64,000 bases of DNA. Source: Mycobacterium bohemicum DSM 44277. Lineage in GTDB: Bacteria > Actinomycetota > Actinomycetes > Mycobacteriales > Mycobacteriaceae. Numbering within the stretch: position 1 is the first letter of the stretch; each line of letters begins with the position of its first letter. Position numbers and translations under genes: made by a program. The stretch lies in assembly GCF_001053185.1 (NCBI RefSeq), contig NZ_CSTD01000002.1:751577-815576 (forward strand), read 5' to 3'. Below the pieces are notes generated by a model. It was not told the origin of the DNA. It made no database searches and saw only the letters and a list, made by a program, of their open reading frames with translations. Below are positions 46,191 to 55,057 of the stretch, piece by piece.

Positions 46191-48577
46191 CACCCGGCCT
46201 GACCGATGCCGAGGTGGCGCAACGCGTCGCCGAGGGACGAAGCAACGCGGTGCCGGCGCATGCCACCCGCAGCATCGCGGACATCGTGCGGGCCAACGTG
46301 TTCACCCGAATCAACGCCATCCTCGGCGTCCTGCTCCTCATCGTCTTAGCCACGGGCTCCCTCATCAACGGGATGTTCGGCCTGCTCATCATCGCCAACA
46401 GCGTGATCGGCATGGTCCAGGAAATCCGCGCCAAGCAGACGCTGGACCGGCTCGCGATCGTCGGGCAGGCGAAACCCCTGGTGCGCAGGCAGTCTGGGAC
46501 AGCGATGCTGCCGCCCGGTGACGTGGTGCTGGACGACATCATCGAACTCGGGCCCGGAGACCAGGTCGTCGTCGACGGCGACGTCGTCGAGGCGGCCAAC
46601 CTGGAAATCGACGAATCCCTGCTCACCGGCGAGGCCGACCCGATCACCAAGGACACCGGGCAGCCGGTGATGTCCGGCAGCTTCGTCGTCGCGGGGGCCG
46701 GCGCCTATCGCGCCACCCGGGTGGGGCCGGAGGCCTACGCGGCCAAGCTGGCCGAGGAGGCCAGCAAGTTCTCCCTGGTGAAAAGCGAACTGCGCAACGG
46801 CATTAACCGCATCCTGCAGATCATCACGTATCTGCTGATACCGGCCGGTCTGCTGACGATCTACACCCAACTGTTCACCACGCACGCGGACTGGCGGCAG
46901 TCGGTGCTGCGGACCGTGGGCGCGTTGGTGCCGATGGTGCCCGAAGGGCTGGTGCTGTTGACGTCGATCGCCTTCGCCGTCGGGGTGATCAGGCTCGGTC
47001 AACGCCGATGCCTGGTTCAGGAGCTGGCCGCCATCGAGGGACTCGCCCGGGTCGACGTGGTGTGCGCGGACAAGACGGGCACCCTGACCGAGAACGGCAT
47101 GCGGGTCGCCGACGTGCAGGAACTCGGCGGCCAACCGGAGTCGGTCGCCGACGTCCTCGCCGCGCTGGCCGGCGCCGACCCCCGCCCCAATGCCAGCATG
47201 CAGGCCATCGCCGAGGCGGCCGGCGAGCCACCGGGCTGGACCGCCACGGCGACAGCGCCTTTCAAGTCGGCCACCAAATGGAGCGGGGTGTCGTTCCGCG
47301 ACCACGGCAACTGGGTGATCGGTGCGCCCGACGTGTTGCTGGATCCGTCGTCTGCGGCCGCCGGGCAGGCCGAACAGCTCGGCGCGCAGGGCCTGCGGGT
47401 CCTGCTGCTGGGTGCCGGCGAGTTCGCCGTGGATCACCCGGACGCGCCGGGCCGGGTCAGCCCGGTCGCGCTCGTGGTGCTGGAACAGCGGGTACGTCCC
47501 GACGCCCGTGAGACGCTGGATTACTTTGCGGCCGAGGGCGTTTCGCTCAAGGTGATTTCCGGGGACAACGCGGTGTCGGTCGGCGCCGTCGCCGCAAGGC
47601 TCGGGCTGCGCGGCGACACGATGGACGCGCGCCAACTCCCCACGCGGCCCGACCAACTGGCCGACGCGCTGCAGAGCCACACCACCTTCGGGCGGGTGCG
47701 GCCCGACCAGAAGCGGGCCATGGTGCATGCCCTGCAATCGCGCGGGCACACCGTCGCGATGACGGGCGACGGCGTCAACGACGTGCTGGCCCTCAAGGAC
47801 GCCGACATCGGGGTGGCGATGGGTGCCGGCAGCCCCGCATCCCGCGCGGTCGCGCAGATCGTGCTGCTGGACAACAGGTTTGCCACGCTGCCCTACGTCG
47901 TCGGCGAGGGCCGCCGCGTGATCGGCAATATCGAGCGGGTCGCCAACCTGTTCCTGACGAAGACCGTCTACGCCGTACTGCTGGCGCTGTTGGTGGGCAT
48001 GGAATGCCTGCTGGCCAAGGTCTTTCATGCGGATCCACTGCTGTACCCGTTTCAGCCGATTCACATCACCATCGCGGCATGGTTCACGATCGGGATCCCG
48101 TCGTTCATCCTGTCGCTGGCCCCCAACAACGAGCGCGCTCACGCCGGCTTCGTCCGTCGGGTGTTGACCGCCGCCCTGCCCTCCGGGCTGATCGTCGGCC
48201 TGGCCACCTTCGCCTCCTACCTGCTGGCCTACCACGGGCGCCACGCCTCATTCCGCCAACAGGAGCAAGCCTCCACCGCGGCGCTCATCACCCTGCTGGT
48301 GACCGCACTCTGGGTGCTGGCGGTGGTGGCGCGGCCGTATCAGTGGTGGCGGGTGGCGCTGGTGATCGCCTCCGCGCTGGCCTATGTTGCGATCTTCAGC
48401 AGCCCGCTGACCCGTCGGGAATTCTTGCTCGATCCGTCCAATCTGGCGGTGACCTCGGGCGCCTTGGGGATCGGCGTGCTGGGTGCCTTGGCGATCGAGG
48501 CGTCCTGGTGGATCCGGGGCGCGGTGCTGGGCGTGCGGCCCCGGTTGTGGCGGGAACGCGCGGAAGCCGCCAAGTAA
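46187..48577 (+). CDS. ctpE: P-type calcium-transporting ATPase CtpE
   Basis: A 796-aa protein from the ATG at 46187 (ATGA overlap with the upstream stop). It has the actuator TGEA-type loop [20 protein letters not shown], the phosphorylation site [20 protein letters not shown] (DKTGT), the hinge [20 protein letters not shown] (TGDGVND) and about ten membrane helices, including IIARQ-type segments such as [20 protein letters not shown] and [20 protein letters not shown]. It imports Ca2+ in M. tuberculosis (Rv0908) and affects surface integrity. A Rv0909-like antitoxin gene follows after 31 bp. Confidence 0.94.
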   Translation: MTPGLTDAEVAQRVAEGRSNAVPAHATRSIADIVRANVFTRINAILGVLLLIVLATGSLINGMFGLLIIANSVIGMVQEIRAKQTLDRLAIVGQAKPLVRRQSGTAMLPPGDVVLDDIIELGPGDQVVVDGDVVEAANLEIDESLLTGEADPITKDTGQPVMSGSFVVAGAGAYRATRVGPEAYAAKLAEEASKFSLVKSELRNGINRILQIITYLLIPAGLLTIYTQLFTTHADWRQSVLRTVGALVPMVPEGLVLLTSIAFAVGVIRLGQRRCLVQELAAIEGLARVDVVCADKTGTLTENGMRVADVQELGGQPESVADVLAALAGADPRPNASMQAIAEAAGEPPGWTATATAPFKSATKWSGVSFRDHGNWVIGAPDVLLDPSSAAAGQAEQLGAQGLRVLLLGAGEFAVDHPDAPGRVSPVALVVLEQRVRPDARETLDYFAAEGVSLKVISGDNAVSVGAVAARLGLRGDTMDARQLPTRPDQLADALQSHTTFGRVRPDQKRAMVHALQSRGHTVAMTGDGVNDVLALKDADIGVAMGAGSPASRAVAQIVLLDNRFATLPYVVGEGRRVIGNIERVANLFLTKTVYAVLLALLVGMECLLAKVFHADPLLYPFQPIHITIAAWFTIGIPSFILSLAPNNERAHAGFVRRVLTAALPSGLIVGLATFASYLLAYHGRHASFRQQEQASTAALITLLVTALWVLAVVARPYQWWRVALVIASALAYVAIFSSPLTRREFLLDPSNLAVTSGALGIGVLGALAIEASWWIRGAVLGVRPRLWRERAEAAK

Positions 48578-48608
48578 GATTTGCTCGAATCCGCGGGGAA
48601 GGAACGAC

Positions 48609-48800
48609 ATGGGATTCCTGGACAAAGCGAAGGACCTGCTGGCGCAGAACGCCGACAAGGTCGAGACGGCCATCGACAAGGCCGGTGAGTTCGTCGACGA
48701 CAAGACGCAGGGCAAATACTCCGACACCCTCCAGAAGGTGGCCGAACAAGCCAAGAAGGTCACCCAATCCGCCGGCGACGGCGACGGCGGGCAGAGCTGA
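48609..48800 (+). CDS. antitoxin of Rv0909/MT0933 family
   Basis: A 63-aa hydrophilic helical protein ([60 protein letters not shown]). The pattern is that of the MT0933 antitoxin family. A GGAAGGAAC ribosome site precedes the ATG. It is followed after 3 bp by a SRPBCC toxin gene, the Rv0909-Rv0910 arrangement known as a toxin-antitoxin pair in M. tuberculosis. Role: neutralise the downstream protein. Confidence 0.88.
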   Translation: MGFLDKAKDLLAQNADKVETAIDKAGEFVDDKTQGKYSDTLQKVAEQAKKVTQSAGDGDGGQS

Positions 48801-48803
48801 GCC

Positions 48804-49277
48804 ATGGCGAAGCTCTCCGGATCCATCGACGTGCCGCTGCCGCCCGAGGTCGCCTGGAAGCACGCCTCGGATCTGTCGCGGTACAGGGAGTGGCTGACCA
48901 TCCATAAGGTGTGGCGCAGCGCGCTGCCCGACGACATCGAAAAGGGGACGGTCGTCGAGTCCATCGTCGAGGTCAAGGGCATGTACAACCGGATCAAGTG
49001 GACGGTTGTGCGCTATAAGCCGCCGGAGGGCATGACACTCAACGGCGACGGCGTGGGCGGTGTGAAGGTCAAGCTGATGGCCAAGATCCAGCCCGCGGGG
49101 GAGGGTTCCACCGTCGGCTTCGACGTACACCTCGGTGGCCCGGCGCTGTTCGGGCCGATCGGCATGATCGTGGCCGCCGCGCTGCGCAGCGACATCGATC
49201 GGTCGCTGCAGAACTTCCTGCACGTGTTCACCCGGCCCGACCCCAGCACCAACGGGGACGGCGGCATCCGGCACTGA
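48804..49277 (+). CDS. SRPBCC-family toxin of Rv0910 type
   Basis: A 157-aa protein beginning MAKLSGSIDVPLPPEVAWKH, with DLSRYREWLTIHKVWRSALP, MYNRIKWTVVRYKPPEGMTL and ALRSDIDRSLQNFLHVFTRP; this is the START/SRPBCC fold as in Rv0910. In M. tuberculosis Rv0910 inhibits growth when expressed alone and is neutralised by Rv0909. Its molecular target is not settled. The gene lies 3 bp downstream of its antitoxin, so translation is coupled. Confidence 0.88.
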   Translation: MAKLSGSIDVPLPPEVAWKHASDLSRYREWLTIHKVWRSALPDDIEKGTVVESIVEVKGMYNRIKWTVVRYKPPEGMTLNGDGVGGVKVKLMAKIQPAGEGSTVGFDVHLGGPALFGPIGMIVAAALRSDIDRSLQNFLHVFTRPDPSTNGDGGIRH

Positions 49278-49412
49278 TCGCCCCGGCCGATGAGTTTGCG
49301 CGCCGGCGCCGGTCCATGTCAGCGAACCCCGAGCGGGGTCACGCTCCTGTCGTCGCTGGAGGGCTAGCGTCGGTCGAACAAGCCCTGGGGCGAGTCGGCT
49401 AGTGTCGCAACC

Positions 49413-49838
49413 ATGAGTCGCCGGCTGAGCCCTGGTTGGCTGATTGCGTTCTTCGCCTTGGTGGTCTCCGCGAGCGCCTGGTTGCCGTGGCTGACGACGG
49501 CGGTCAACGGCGGGGGCTGGGCCAACGCCATCGGCGGCACCCACGGCAACCTGGAGCTACCGAAGGGCTTCGGGGCGGGCCAGTTGATCGTCTTGCTGGC
49601 CTCGACGCTGATAGTGGCCGGGGCGATGGTGGGGCGCGGGCTGTCGGTCAGGCTGGCTTCGGTTGGCGCCCTGCTCATTTCGCTGCTCATCGCCGCGCTC
49701 ACCTTCTGGTACTACAAGATCAATGTCAGCCCGCCGGTGTCGGCCGACTACGGACTCTACGTCGGCGCAGTGGCTGCGGTCTGCGCCGCGGTGTGCTCGG
49801 TTGCGGCCGTGTTCGCCGCGCTCGCCGCGAGGCGCTGA
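49413..49838 (+). CDS. four-helix membrane protein (Rv0912 family)
   Basis: A 141-aa protein with four predicted membrane segments: SPGWLIAFFALVVSASAWLP, LIVLLASTLIVAGAMVGRGL, ALLISLLIAALTFWYYKINV and GAVAAVCAAVCSVAAVFAAL. There is a loop with WLTTAVNGGGWANAIGGTHG. It stands where M. tuberculosis has Rv0912 and has similar size. Function unknown. It converges with the VOC gene; the stops are 3 bp apart. Confidence 0.83.
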   Translation: MSRRLSPGWLIAFFALVVSASAWLPWLTTAVNGGGWANAIGGTHGNLELPKGFGAGQLIVLLASTLIVAGAMVGRGLSVRLASVGALLISLLIAALTFWYYKINVSPPVSADYGLYVGAVAAVCAAVCSVAAVFAALAARR

Positions 49839-49841
49839 GCG

Positions 49842-50330
49842 CTAGGGCGAAGGGAATTCGTGCCTGCCCGAGACACCGCTCGCGTCGGGCTCGTTCACGC
49901 CGAACACGAAGGGCGCGAAGACAACTTCGCGGCCATCGGGGTCGCGATAGGTGACCGCACCCGTCGCCGCCCAGTACGGGTGCTGCTCCACGGGCTGGAC
50001 GCCGGCGGCCGCCAGCCGAGCGATCGCCGCCCGCTGGGCGTCCACGTCAGGAAAGTACAGGCACAGCTGTTCGTGGTCGTCCACGGCGACGGGGTCGGCC
50101 GATTCCACGATCTCCAGCGTCAGGTTCCAGCTGGGCAGGCCGAAGATCGCGCCGTTGCTGCCGTAGCTGGCCTCGAACGTCTCATACAGCGGCAACCCCA
50201 CCAGGTCGCGGTAGAACCGCACGGTTTCGGTGAAGTTCGACGAGCGCCGCGCGAACCGGATCCCGCCGATCGACGCCAGCTCCGCGGGCCAGTGCGTGTG
50301 CCTGCGCCGCCGGTGGGCGTCGGCGCCCAT
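49842..50330 (-). CDS. VOC-family protein (glyoxalase-like)
   Basis: A 162-aa protein from the ATG at 50330 (MGADAHRRRRHTHWPAELAS). The VOC fold shows RFARRSSNFTETVRFYRDLV, LPLYETFEASYGSNGAIFGL and a C-terminal module PYWAATGAVTYRDPDGREVV ending FAPFVFG. The RDPDGREVVF pattern is typical of glyoxalase/bleomycin-resistance-like proteins. Its ATG overlaps the stop of the carotenoid oxygenase gene (ATGA), so it is translated from that operon. Substrate unknown. Confidence 0.83.
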   Translation of the reverse strand: MGADAHRRRRHTHWPAELASIGGIRFARRSSNFTETVRFYRDLVGLPLYETFEASYGSNGAIFGLPSWNLTLEIVESADPVAVDDHEQLCLYFPDVDAQRAAIARLAAAGVQPVEQHPYWAATGAVTYRDPDGREVVFAPFVFGVNEPDASGVSGRHEFPSP

Positions 50331-51844
50331 CACAGTCCCACGGCGCCGGCTGCCGAGTCCGCCGTGTCCCAGCGCCGCAGTTGCGCGCCGGGCGCCCACG
50401 TCGAATGCGTGCCGCTGGAGATCCGTTCCGGCAGTTGCAGTTTGCACACGGGGCCGTCGGCGACCCGGGCGGCGTCGAACACCAGGCAGTAGGAGGCGTC
50501 GGCGTTCACGTCGGTGGTGAGGGTGACCAGATAGCCGTCGTCCTCGCCGCTGCCGCCGACCCGTGGCGCCATCGCGGTCTCGCTCCCAAAGACGCCGTCG
50601 CCGAAGGAAATTCGCTCCAGGCCTCCGGTGCGCAGGTCGTGTTTGACCAACCCGTCGAAGAGGAACCAGCCGGGCTTGCCGGTCGCGGCGTAGGCGTAGC
50701 GGTAGTCACGGGTCGCGTAGTCGGGGTTGATCATCCCGAACTCCGTAATCGACTCGCTGAGCTGCTCCTCCTTGACCGCGCCGGTGGCCAGGTTGAAGCG
50801 CCACCGGTGCAGCCGGGACTGCAGCCGGTCCAGCGCGAGGAAGCGAAACAGCTTGTCCCACTTGCTGCCACCGGTGTCCAGTGGCTGCGGATCGCCCTCG
50901 AAGAAGCCGTCGAGCACGATCTCGTCGCCGTCCTCGTAGGCGTTGACGAAGTGCAGCACGAACGTCGGGTCGGCCTCGAACCAGCGGATGTCGTCGCTGC
51001 CGCCCCTGCGCGGGATGATCGCGAACCGCGACGGGATGTCGGGATAGAAGCGCGGCAGGTGCAGATCGTGCTCGAGCAGCGCCGGATCCCAGAACAACGG
51101 GAAATCGTTGAGGATGGCGTAGTTTTCGGTGAACGCCATGTCGTGCGGCAATCGCGGCCCGGGCAGCGGGATGTCGACGTAGTGGACCAGGTCGTTGTTC
51201 TCGTCGACGACGCCGTAATGCATGTACGGCTGTTGCTTGCTGTAGTTGAAGAACAGCAGTTCGCCGGTCGCGTTGTCGACTTTCGGGTGCGCGGACACGC
51301 CCCAGCGGGCAGGGAAGTGCCCGTTCCAGGTCTCCTTGCCCAGCGTGGTCGCCGAGTAGGGGTCGAGGCGGTACAAATCGCCGCACTGGTAGAAGCTGGT
51401 CAGCGCCACGCCTCGGTGGACGATGACGTCGGTGCTCGACGCGTCCTTCATCAGCGTGCGCGCGCCCCAGCCGTATTCGCGGCGGGCCAATTGCACCGGT
51501 TCGGCCAGCCCCGGCCACAGCGGCCCCCCGGCCTCGCCCTCGGCGAGGAAGCCCTCGGTGCGGACAAATCTGTTGCGGTAGAACGCTTTTCCGTCGCGGA
51601 AGCCCACGACGTGCAGCATGCCGTCGCCGTCGAAGGGGTGATAGGTCTTGAAGGCCGGGTGCAGCGGATTCTCGGTGTTGCGCAGGTAGATGCCGTCGAG
51701 GTCGCGGGGGATCTCGCCCTGCACGGCGGTCAGATCGTTGGCGTCCCATTCGGTGGTTTGCGGACGCCACGGCCCGGTCCGGTAGGGGTGGTCGTCGTCT
51801 TCGGGCAGCGTGGACAGGAACTTCGCGACGATTTCAACATCCAT
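50330..51844 (-). CDS. carotenoid cleavage oxygenase (Rv0913c family)
   Basis: A 504-aa protein from the ATG at 51844. It has the beta-propeller features of the carotenoid oxygenase family: GEIPRDLDGIYLRNTENPLH, KTYHPFDGDGMLHVVGFRDG (metal-binding His and the FDGDGM motif), RWGVSAHPKVDNATGELLFF (His), PHDMAFTENYAILNDFPLFW (His) and C-terminal ISSGTHSTWAPGAQ (His). Four His residues hold Fe(II) that cleaves a double bond of carotenoids, apocarotenoids or stilbenes. The substrate is unknown. It lies between a thiolase-like gene (2 bp upstream) and a VOC gene (overlap), forming a three-gene operon. Confidence 0.92.
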   Translation of the reverse strand: MDVEIVAKFLSTLPEDDDHPYRTGPWRPQTTEWDANDLTAVQGEIPRDLDGIYLRNTENPLHPAFKTYHPFDGDGMLHVVGFRDGKAFYRNRFVRTEGFLAEGEAGGPLWPGLAEPVQLARREYGWGARTLMKDASSTDVIVHRGVALTSFYQCGDLYRLDPYSATTLGKETWNGHFPARWGVSAHPKVDNATGELLFFNYSKQQPYMHYGVVDENNDLVHYVDIPLPGPRLPHDMAFTENYAILNDFPLFWDPALLEHDLHLPRFYPDIPSRFAIIPRRGGSDDIRWFEADPTFVLHFVNAYEDGDEIVLDGFFEGDPQPLDTGGSKWDKLFRFLALDRLQSRLHRWRFNLATGAVKEEQLSESITEFGMINPDYATRDYRYAYAATGKPGWFLFDGLVKHDLRTGGLERISFGDGVFGSETAMAPRVGGSGEDDGYLVTLTTDVNADASYCLVFDAARVADGPVCKLQLPERISSGTHSTWAPGAQLRRWDTADSAAGAVGL

Positions 51845-51846
51845 GC

Positions 51847-53073
51847 TTACCCACCTCGTGTGGTGCTGACAACGAAACTGACGGTCGTGGCGGTGCTCCC
51901 GCCGAAGTTGAGGGTGCCGAAGCGGTCGGCGCCGTCGACCTGATAGTCGCCGGCGGTCTGGCTGACCTGCTTGGCCGCGTCCAGCAGCATGCGCACCCCG
52001 GACGCCCCAACGGGGTGTCCGCCGCCGATCAGCCCGCCGCTGGGGTTGATCGGCAGGCGGCCGCCGATCTCGATCTCGCCGTTTTCGATCGCCTTCCACG
52101 ATTCACCCGGGCCGGTCAGGCCGATGTGGTCGATGGCCAGGTACTCGCTGGGGGTGAAGCAGTCGTGCACCTCGAACCCGTCGAGGTCGTCGAGGGTCAG
52201 CTGCGCCCGGCGCAATGCGTCCGTGACGGCGGACCGCACGTGCGGCAGTACGTACACCTCGCCCGCGGCGCGGTCCAGTTTCTGACGCAGACCCAGCCCG
52301 ACGGTGCGGTGGCCCCACCCGTCGATGCGGGCGATGGGGCGGGCGTCGGGATGTTCGCGCAGGTAAGCGTCGCTGACAAGGACCAGGCCGGCTCCGCCGT
52401 CGGTCATCTGGCTGCAGTCGAACCGGCGCAGCCGGCCCTCGGTGACCGGGTTGGTGGCGTCGTCGTCGGTGATGGGTTCGGGCACCGTCCAACCGCGCGT
52501 CTGGGCGTTGGGGTTGCGCCGCGCGTTGGCGAAGTTGAGCTGCGCGATGGCGCGCAGGTGCGCGTCGTCCAGGCCGTAGCGCCGGTCGTATTCGTCGGCG
52601 ACTTCGGCGAACATCGACGGCCACAGGTAGCGCGCACCGGCCCCCTCGTGACCGGTCCAGGCCGCGGCGCCCAGGTGCTGTGCGGCGGTGTCGCCGGGCA
52701 CCGTCTTCTCCAGCTCGACGCCCACGAGAAGGGCGGCATCGTAGGAGTCCGAGCGCAGGTCGGCGATCGCCGACAGCGCCGCCACGCTGCCTGACGCGCA
52801 TGCGGCTTCGTGGCGGGTGGCAGGGGTGTCCCACAGTCCGTCACACACCGTGGCCGGCATCGCCCCGAGATGGCCCTGGCCGGCGAACATCTCACCGAAC
52901 GCGTTGGCGACGTGGACGACTCCAATGTCGCCGGCGTCCACCTTCGCCGCGGCGAGGGTCGCCTCGACGACCTCGGAGGTCAACGCCGCGAAGTCCCGGC
53001 CCTCCTTGGTCAGGTTGCGGGCGAAATCGCTTTGGTAGCCGCCGAGAATCCACACACCCGTCGAGCGATCCAT
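51847..53073 (-). CDS. thiolase-like lipid-transfer/acetyltransferase protein (Rv0914c family)
   Basis: A 408-aa thiolase-superfamily protein from the ATG at 53073 (MDRSTGVWILGGYQSDFARN). The nucleophile region is TRHEAACASGSVAALSAIAD (Cys in AACASG), and the C-terminal loops are LDGFEVHDCFTPSEYLAIDH (His in EVHDCF) and INPSGGLIGGGHPVGASGVR (GGHPVGASG). These catalytic residues are all present, unlike the thiolase at 6187. It may act in the breakdown of carotenoid-derived or other lipid acids with the co-transcribed oxygenase. Confidence 0.9.
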   Translation of the reverse strand: MDRSTGVWILGGYQSDFARNLTKEGRDFAALTSEVVEATLAAAKVDAGDIGVVHVANAFGEMFAGQGHLGAMPATVCDGLWDTPATRHEAACASGSVAALSAIADLRSDSYDAALLVGVELEKTVPGDTAAQHLGAAAWTGHEGAGARYLWPSMFAEVADEYDRRYGLDDAHLRAIAQLNFANARRNPNAQTRGWTVPEPITDDDATNPVTEGRLRRFDCSQMTDGGAGLVLVSDAYLREHPDARPIARIDGWGHRTVGLGLRQKLDRAAGEVYVLPHVRSAVTDALRRAQLTLDDLDGFEVHDCFTPSEYLAIDHIGLTGPGESWKAIENGEIEIGGRLPINPSGGLIGGGHPVGASGVRMLLDAAKQVSQTAGDYQVDGADRFGTLNFGGSTATTVSFVVSTTRGG

Positions 53074-53334
53074 ACGCCGACGGTACTCCTGGACTGTTGG
53101 GGATCCAGAGGTATCCGCAATGGTCTTGCTTGGTTGCGTGGGCCCGAGGAGAGGGAGGAGCGGCCCCGTCGGCTCTCGGGCTGAACCGACGGGACCTAGG
53201 CGAGCACGTAGGCCGGCCCACGTACGCACCTCTTCTGCATCATTACCGTCAGCGGGTGCGGGCAAACATGTGGGAGATTGCGTTTGCGCCAAAGACGAGA
53301 GAATCGCCCTTTTCGATTGCCCGTCGGAAGCGGA

Positions 53335-54741
53335 TCACACGGTGTCTTCGACCAGTCCGGTTGATCCTGGCTCGGCCGCTACTGGCGGCTGCCCAATAGT
53401 CTGACGATCGGCGAGGTCGATGGCCGCCAGGTCGATCCCTTTCGTCTCGCGGGCGGCCAAGACGGCGACGGCGCTCACGGCCGCCGTTCCCGCGAGGTAC
53501 CAGGCGATCGGCACCGCGGATTTGTAGGTCTGGAGCAGCCGAACCGCGATGATCGGTGCCAGTGAGCCGGCCACGATGGCGGTGACCTGGTAGCCGAACG
53601 ACACCCCGGAATACCGCATCCGGGTGGGGAACATCTCCGCCATGGCCGCGGGCTGGACGGCATACATCAGGCCGTGGAACACCAGGCCGATGACGATCGC
53701 GGACATGATGATCGCGTTGTGGCCGCTGTCCATCATGGGGAAGGCGAAGAAACCCCAGGTGCACGCGCTGACCGCGCCGACGAAATAGATTGGCCGCCGC
53801 CCGAATCGGTCGCTCAGGCGCCCGGCGAACGGGATGACCGCGAAGTGCACCGCGTGCGCCACCAAGAGCCACCACAGGATGGCCTGGGTGTTCGCGTGCA
53901 CCTGCACTTTGAGGTAGGTGATGGAGAAGGTCACCACCAGGTAGTACATGGTGTTCTCGCCCAACCGCATGCCCATGGCGGTGAAAATCCCACGCGGATA
54001 ACGCTTTAGCACCTCGACCGCGCCTATTGGGCTGCTGGCCGGCTGCTCGTCCTGTCGCTGGGCATCGACGAAAATCGGGGCGTCGGTGACCTTGGTCCGG
54101 ATGTAGTAGCCGATCAGTACGACCACCGCGGACAGCCAGAACGCGACGCGCCAGCCCCAGCTGAGGAACGCGGCGGCCGAGAGCCTCGAGTTGAGAACCA
54201 ACAGCACTGCGGTGGCCAGCATGTTGCCGCCGGGGACCCCGGCCTGCGGCCAGCTCGCCCAGAAGCCGCGGCTCGGGTTCGGGCTGTGCTCCGCGACGAG
54301 CAGCACGGCGCCACCCCATTCGCCCCCGACGGCGAAGCCCTGGATGAAGCGCAGCGCCACCAGCAGCGCCGGGGCCCAGTACCCGATTTGGCCGAACGTG
54401 GGAAGACAACCCATGAGGAACGTTGCGATGCCCACGAGCACCAGGCTGTATTGCAGAAGCTTCTTGCGCCCGTACCGGTCGCCGAGGTGGCCGAAGACCA
54501 GGCCGCCGAGCGGGCGGGCGGCGAAGCCGACGGCATAGGTCACGAAGGCGGCGAGGATCGCGTCGAGTTCGCTGGTGCCCCGGGCGAAGAAGACCTTGCT
54601 GAACACCAAAGTGGCCGCGGTGCCGTAGAGGAAGAATTCGTACCATTCCACGACGGTGCCCGCCATCGATGCGGCGACCACCCGACGAAGGTAGGATCGG
54701 CTTTCAAACGCGCTGCCCCGCAGGTCGTTTCGCGTACTCAC
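53335..54741 (-). CDS. MFS transporter, metabolite:H+ symporter (ShiA-like)
   Basis: A 468-aa protein from the GTG at 54741 (VSTRNDLRGSAFESRSYLRR). Twelve membrane segments are predicted. It has AASMAGTVVEWYEFFLYGTA (the WYEFFLYG motif of the MHS group), LGGLVFGHLGDRYGRKKLLQ (MFS motif GHLGDRYGRK) and ALRFIQGFAVGGEWGGAVLL (RFIQGFAVGGEWGG), and the second-half motif GRLSDRFGRRPIYFVGAVSA. Members take up organic acids such as shikimate, citrate or alpha-ketoglutarate. The substrate here is unknown. It is separated from neighbours by long gaps. Confidence 0.9.
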   Translation of the reverse strand: MSTRNDLRGSAFESRSYLRRVVAASMAGTVVEWYEFFLYGTAATLVFSKVFFARGTSELDAILAAFVTYAVGFAARPLGGLVFGHLGDRYGRKKLLQYSLVLVGIATFLMGCLPTFGQIGYWAPALLVALRFIQGFAVGGEWGGAVLLVAEHSPNPSRGFWASWPQAGVPGGNMLATAVLLVLNSRLSAAAFLSWGWRVAFWLSAVVVLIGYYIRTKVTDAPIFVDAQRQDEQPASSPIGAVEVLKRYPRGIFTAMGMRLGENTMYYLVVTFSITYLKVQVHANTQAILWWLLVAHAVHFAVIPFAGRLSDRFGRRPIYFVGAVSACTWGFFAFPMMDSGHNAIIMSAIVIGLVFHGLMYAVQPAAMAEMFPTRMRYSGVSFGYQVTAIVAGSLAPIIAVRLLQTYKSAVPIAWYLAGTAAVSAVAVLAARETKGIDLAAIDLADRQTIGQPPVAAEPGSTGLVEDTV

Positions 54742-55057
54742 CTGTCGCCCTCCTTGCGGACTACCCACGCGAAGGTGTCGGTCCCGGCGCCCCGGCCGGC
54801 TTCTTCCGAGGTCACCGGGCGTGGTGGTGGGCCGGCGGATGGCAGCGTACCGGGCCGGACGGGTCGCCGCAGGCCAGACCGTCGCCGGCGCCGTTGTGCT
54901 TACCGGTGCCGGGGAGACGGATTGCGACACGGTCACGGATGCATACCTTTCGACGCATCAGTGGTCACATCAGCCCCGCTGATCACTATCGTCACATGAG
55001 CGAACTGCGGTCGTCAATGCGATACAGCGCGACGCCGTTGCCCTCGAAAGGTGTTAC
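54742..55057. other. gap between divergent transporter and secreted-hydrolase genes
   Basis: This 316-bp interval separates two divergent genes and must carry both promoters. A GC-rich left half shows no protein family in any frame; a more AT-balanced right half (54930-55050) contains CAGTGGTCACATCAGC and CTGATCACTATCGTC, which look promoter-like. GAAAGGTGTTACATG gives a ribosome site for the right-hand gene. No clear repeat was seen. Confidence 0.4.

Noticed and set aside
46346..48244. 632-codon minus-strand frame opposite ctpE
   Set aside because: The plus strand encodes all P-type ATPase motifs; the antisense frame is low-complexity.
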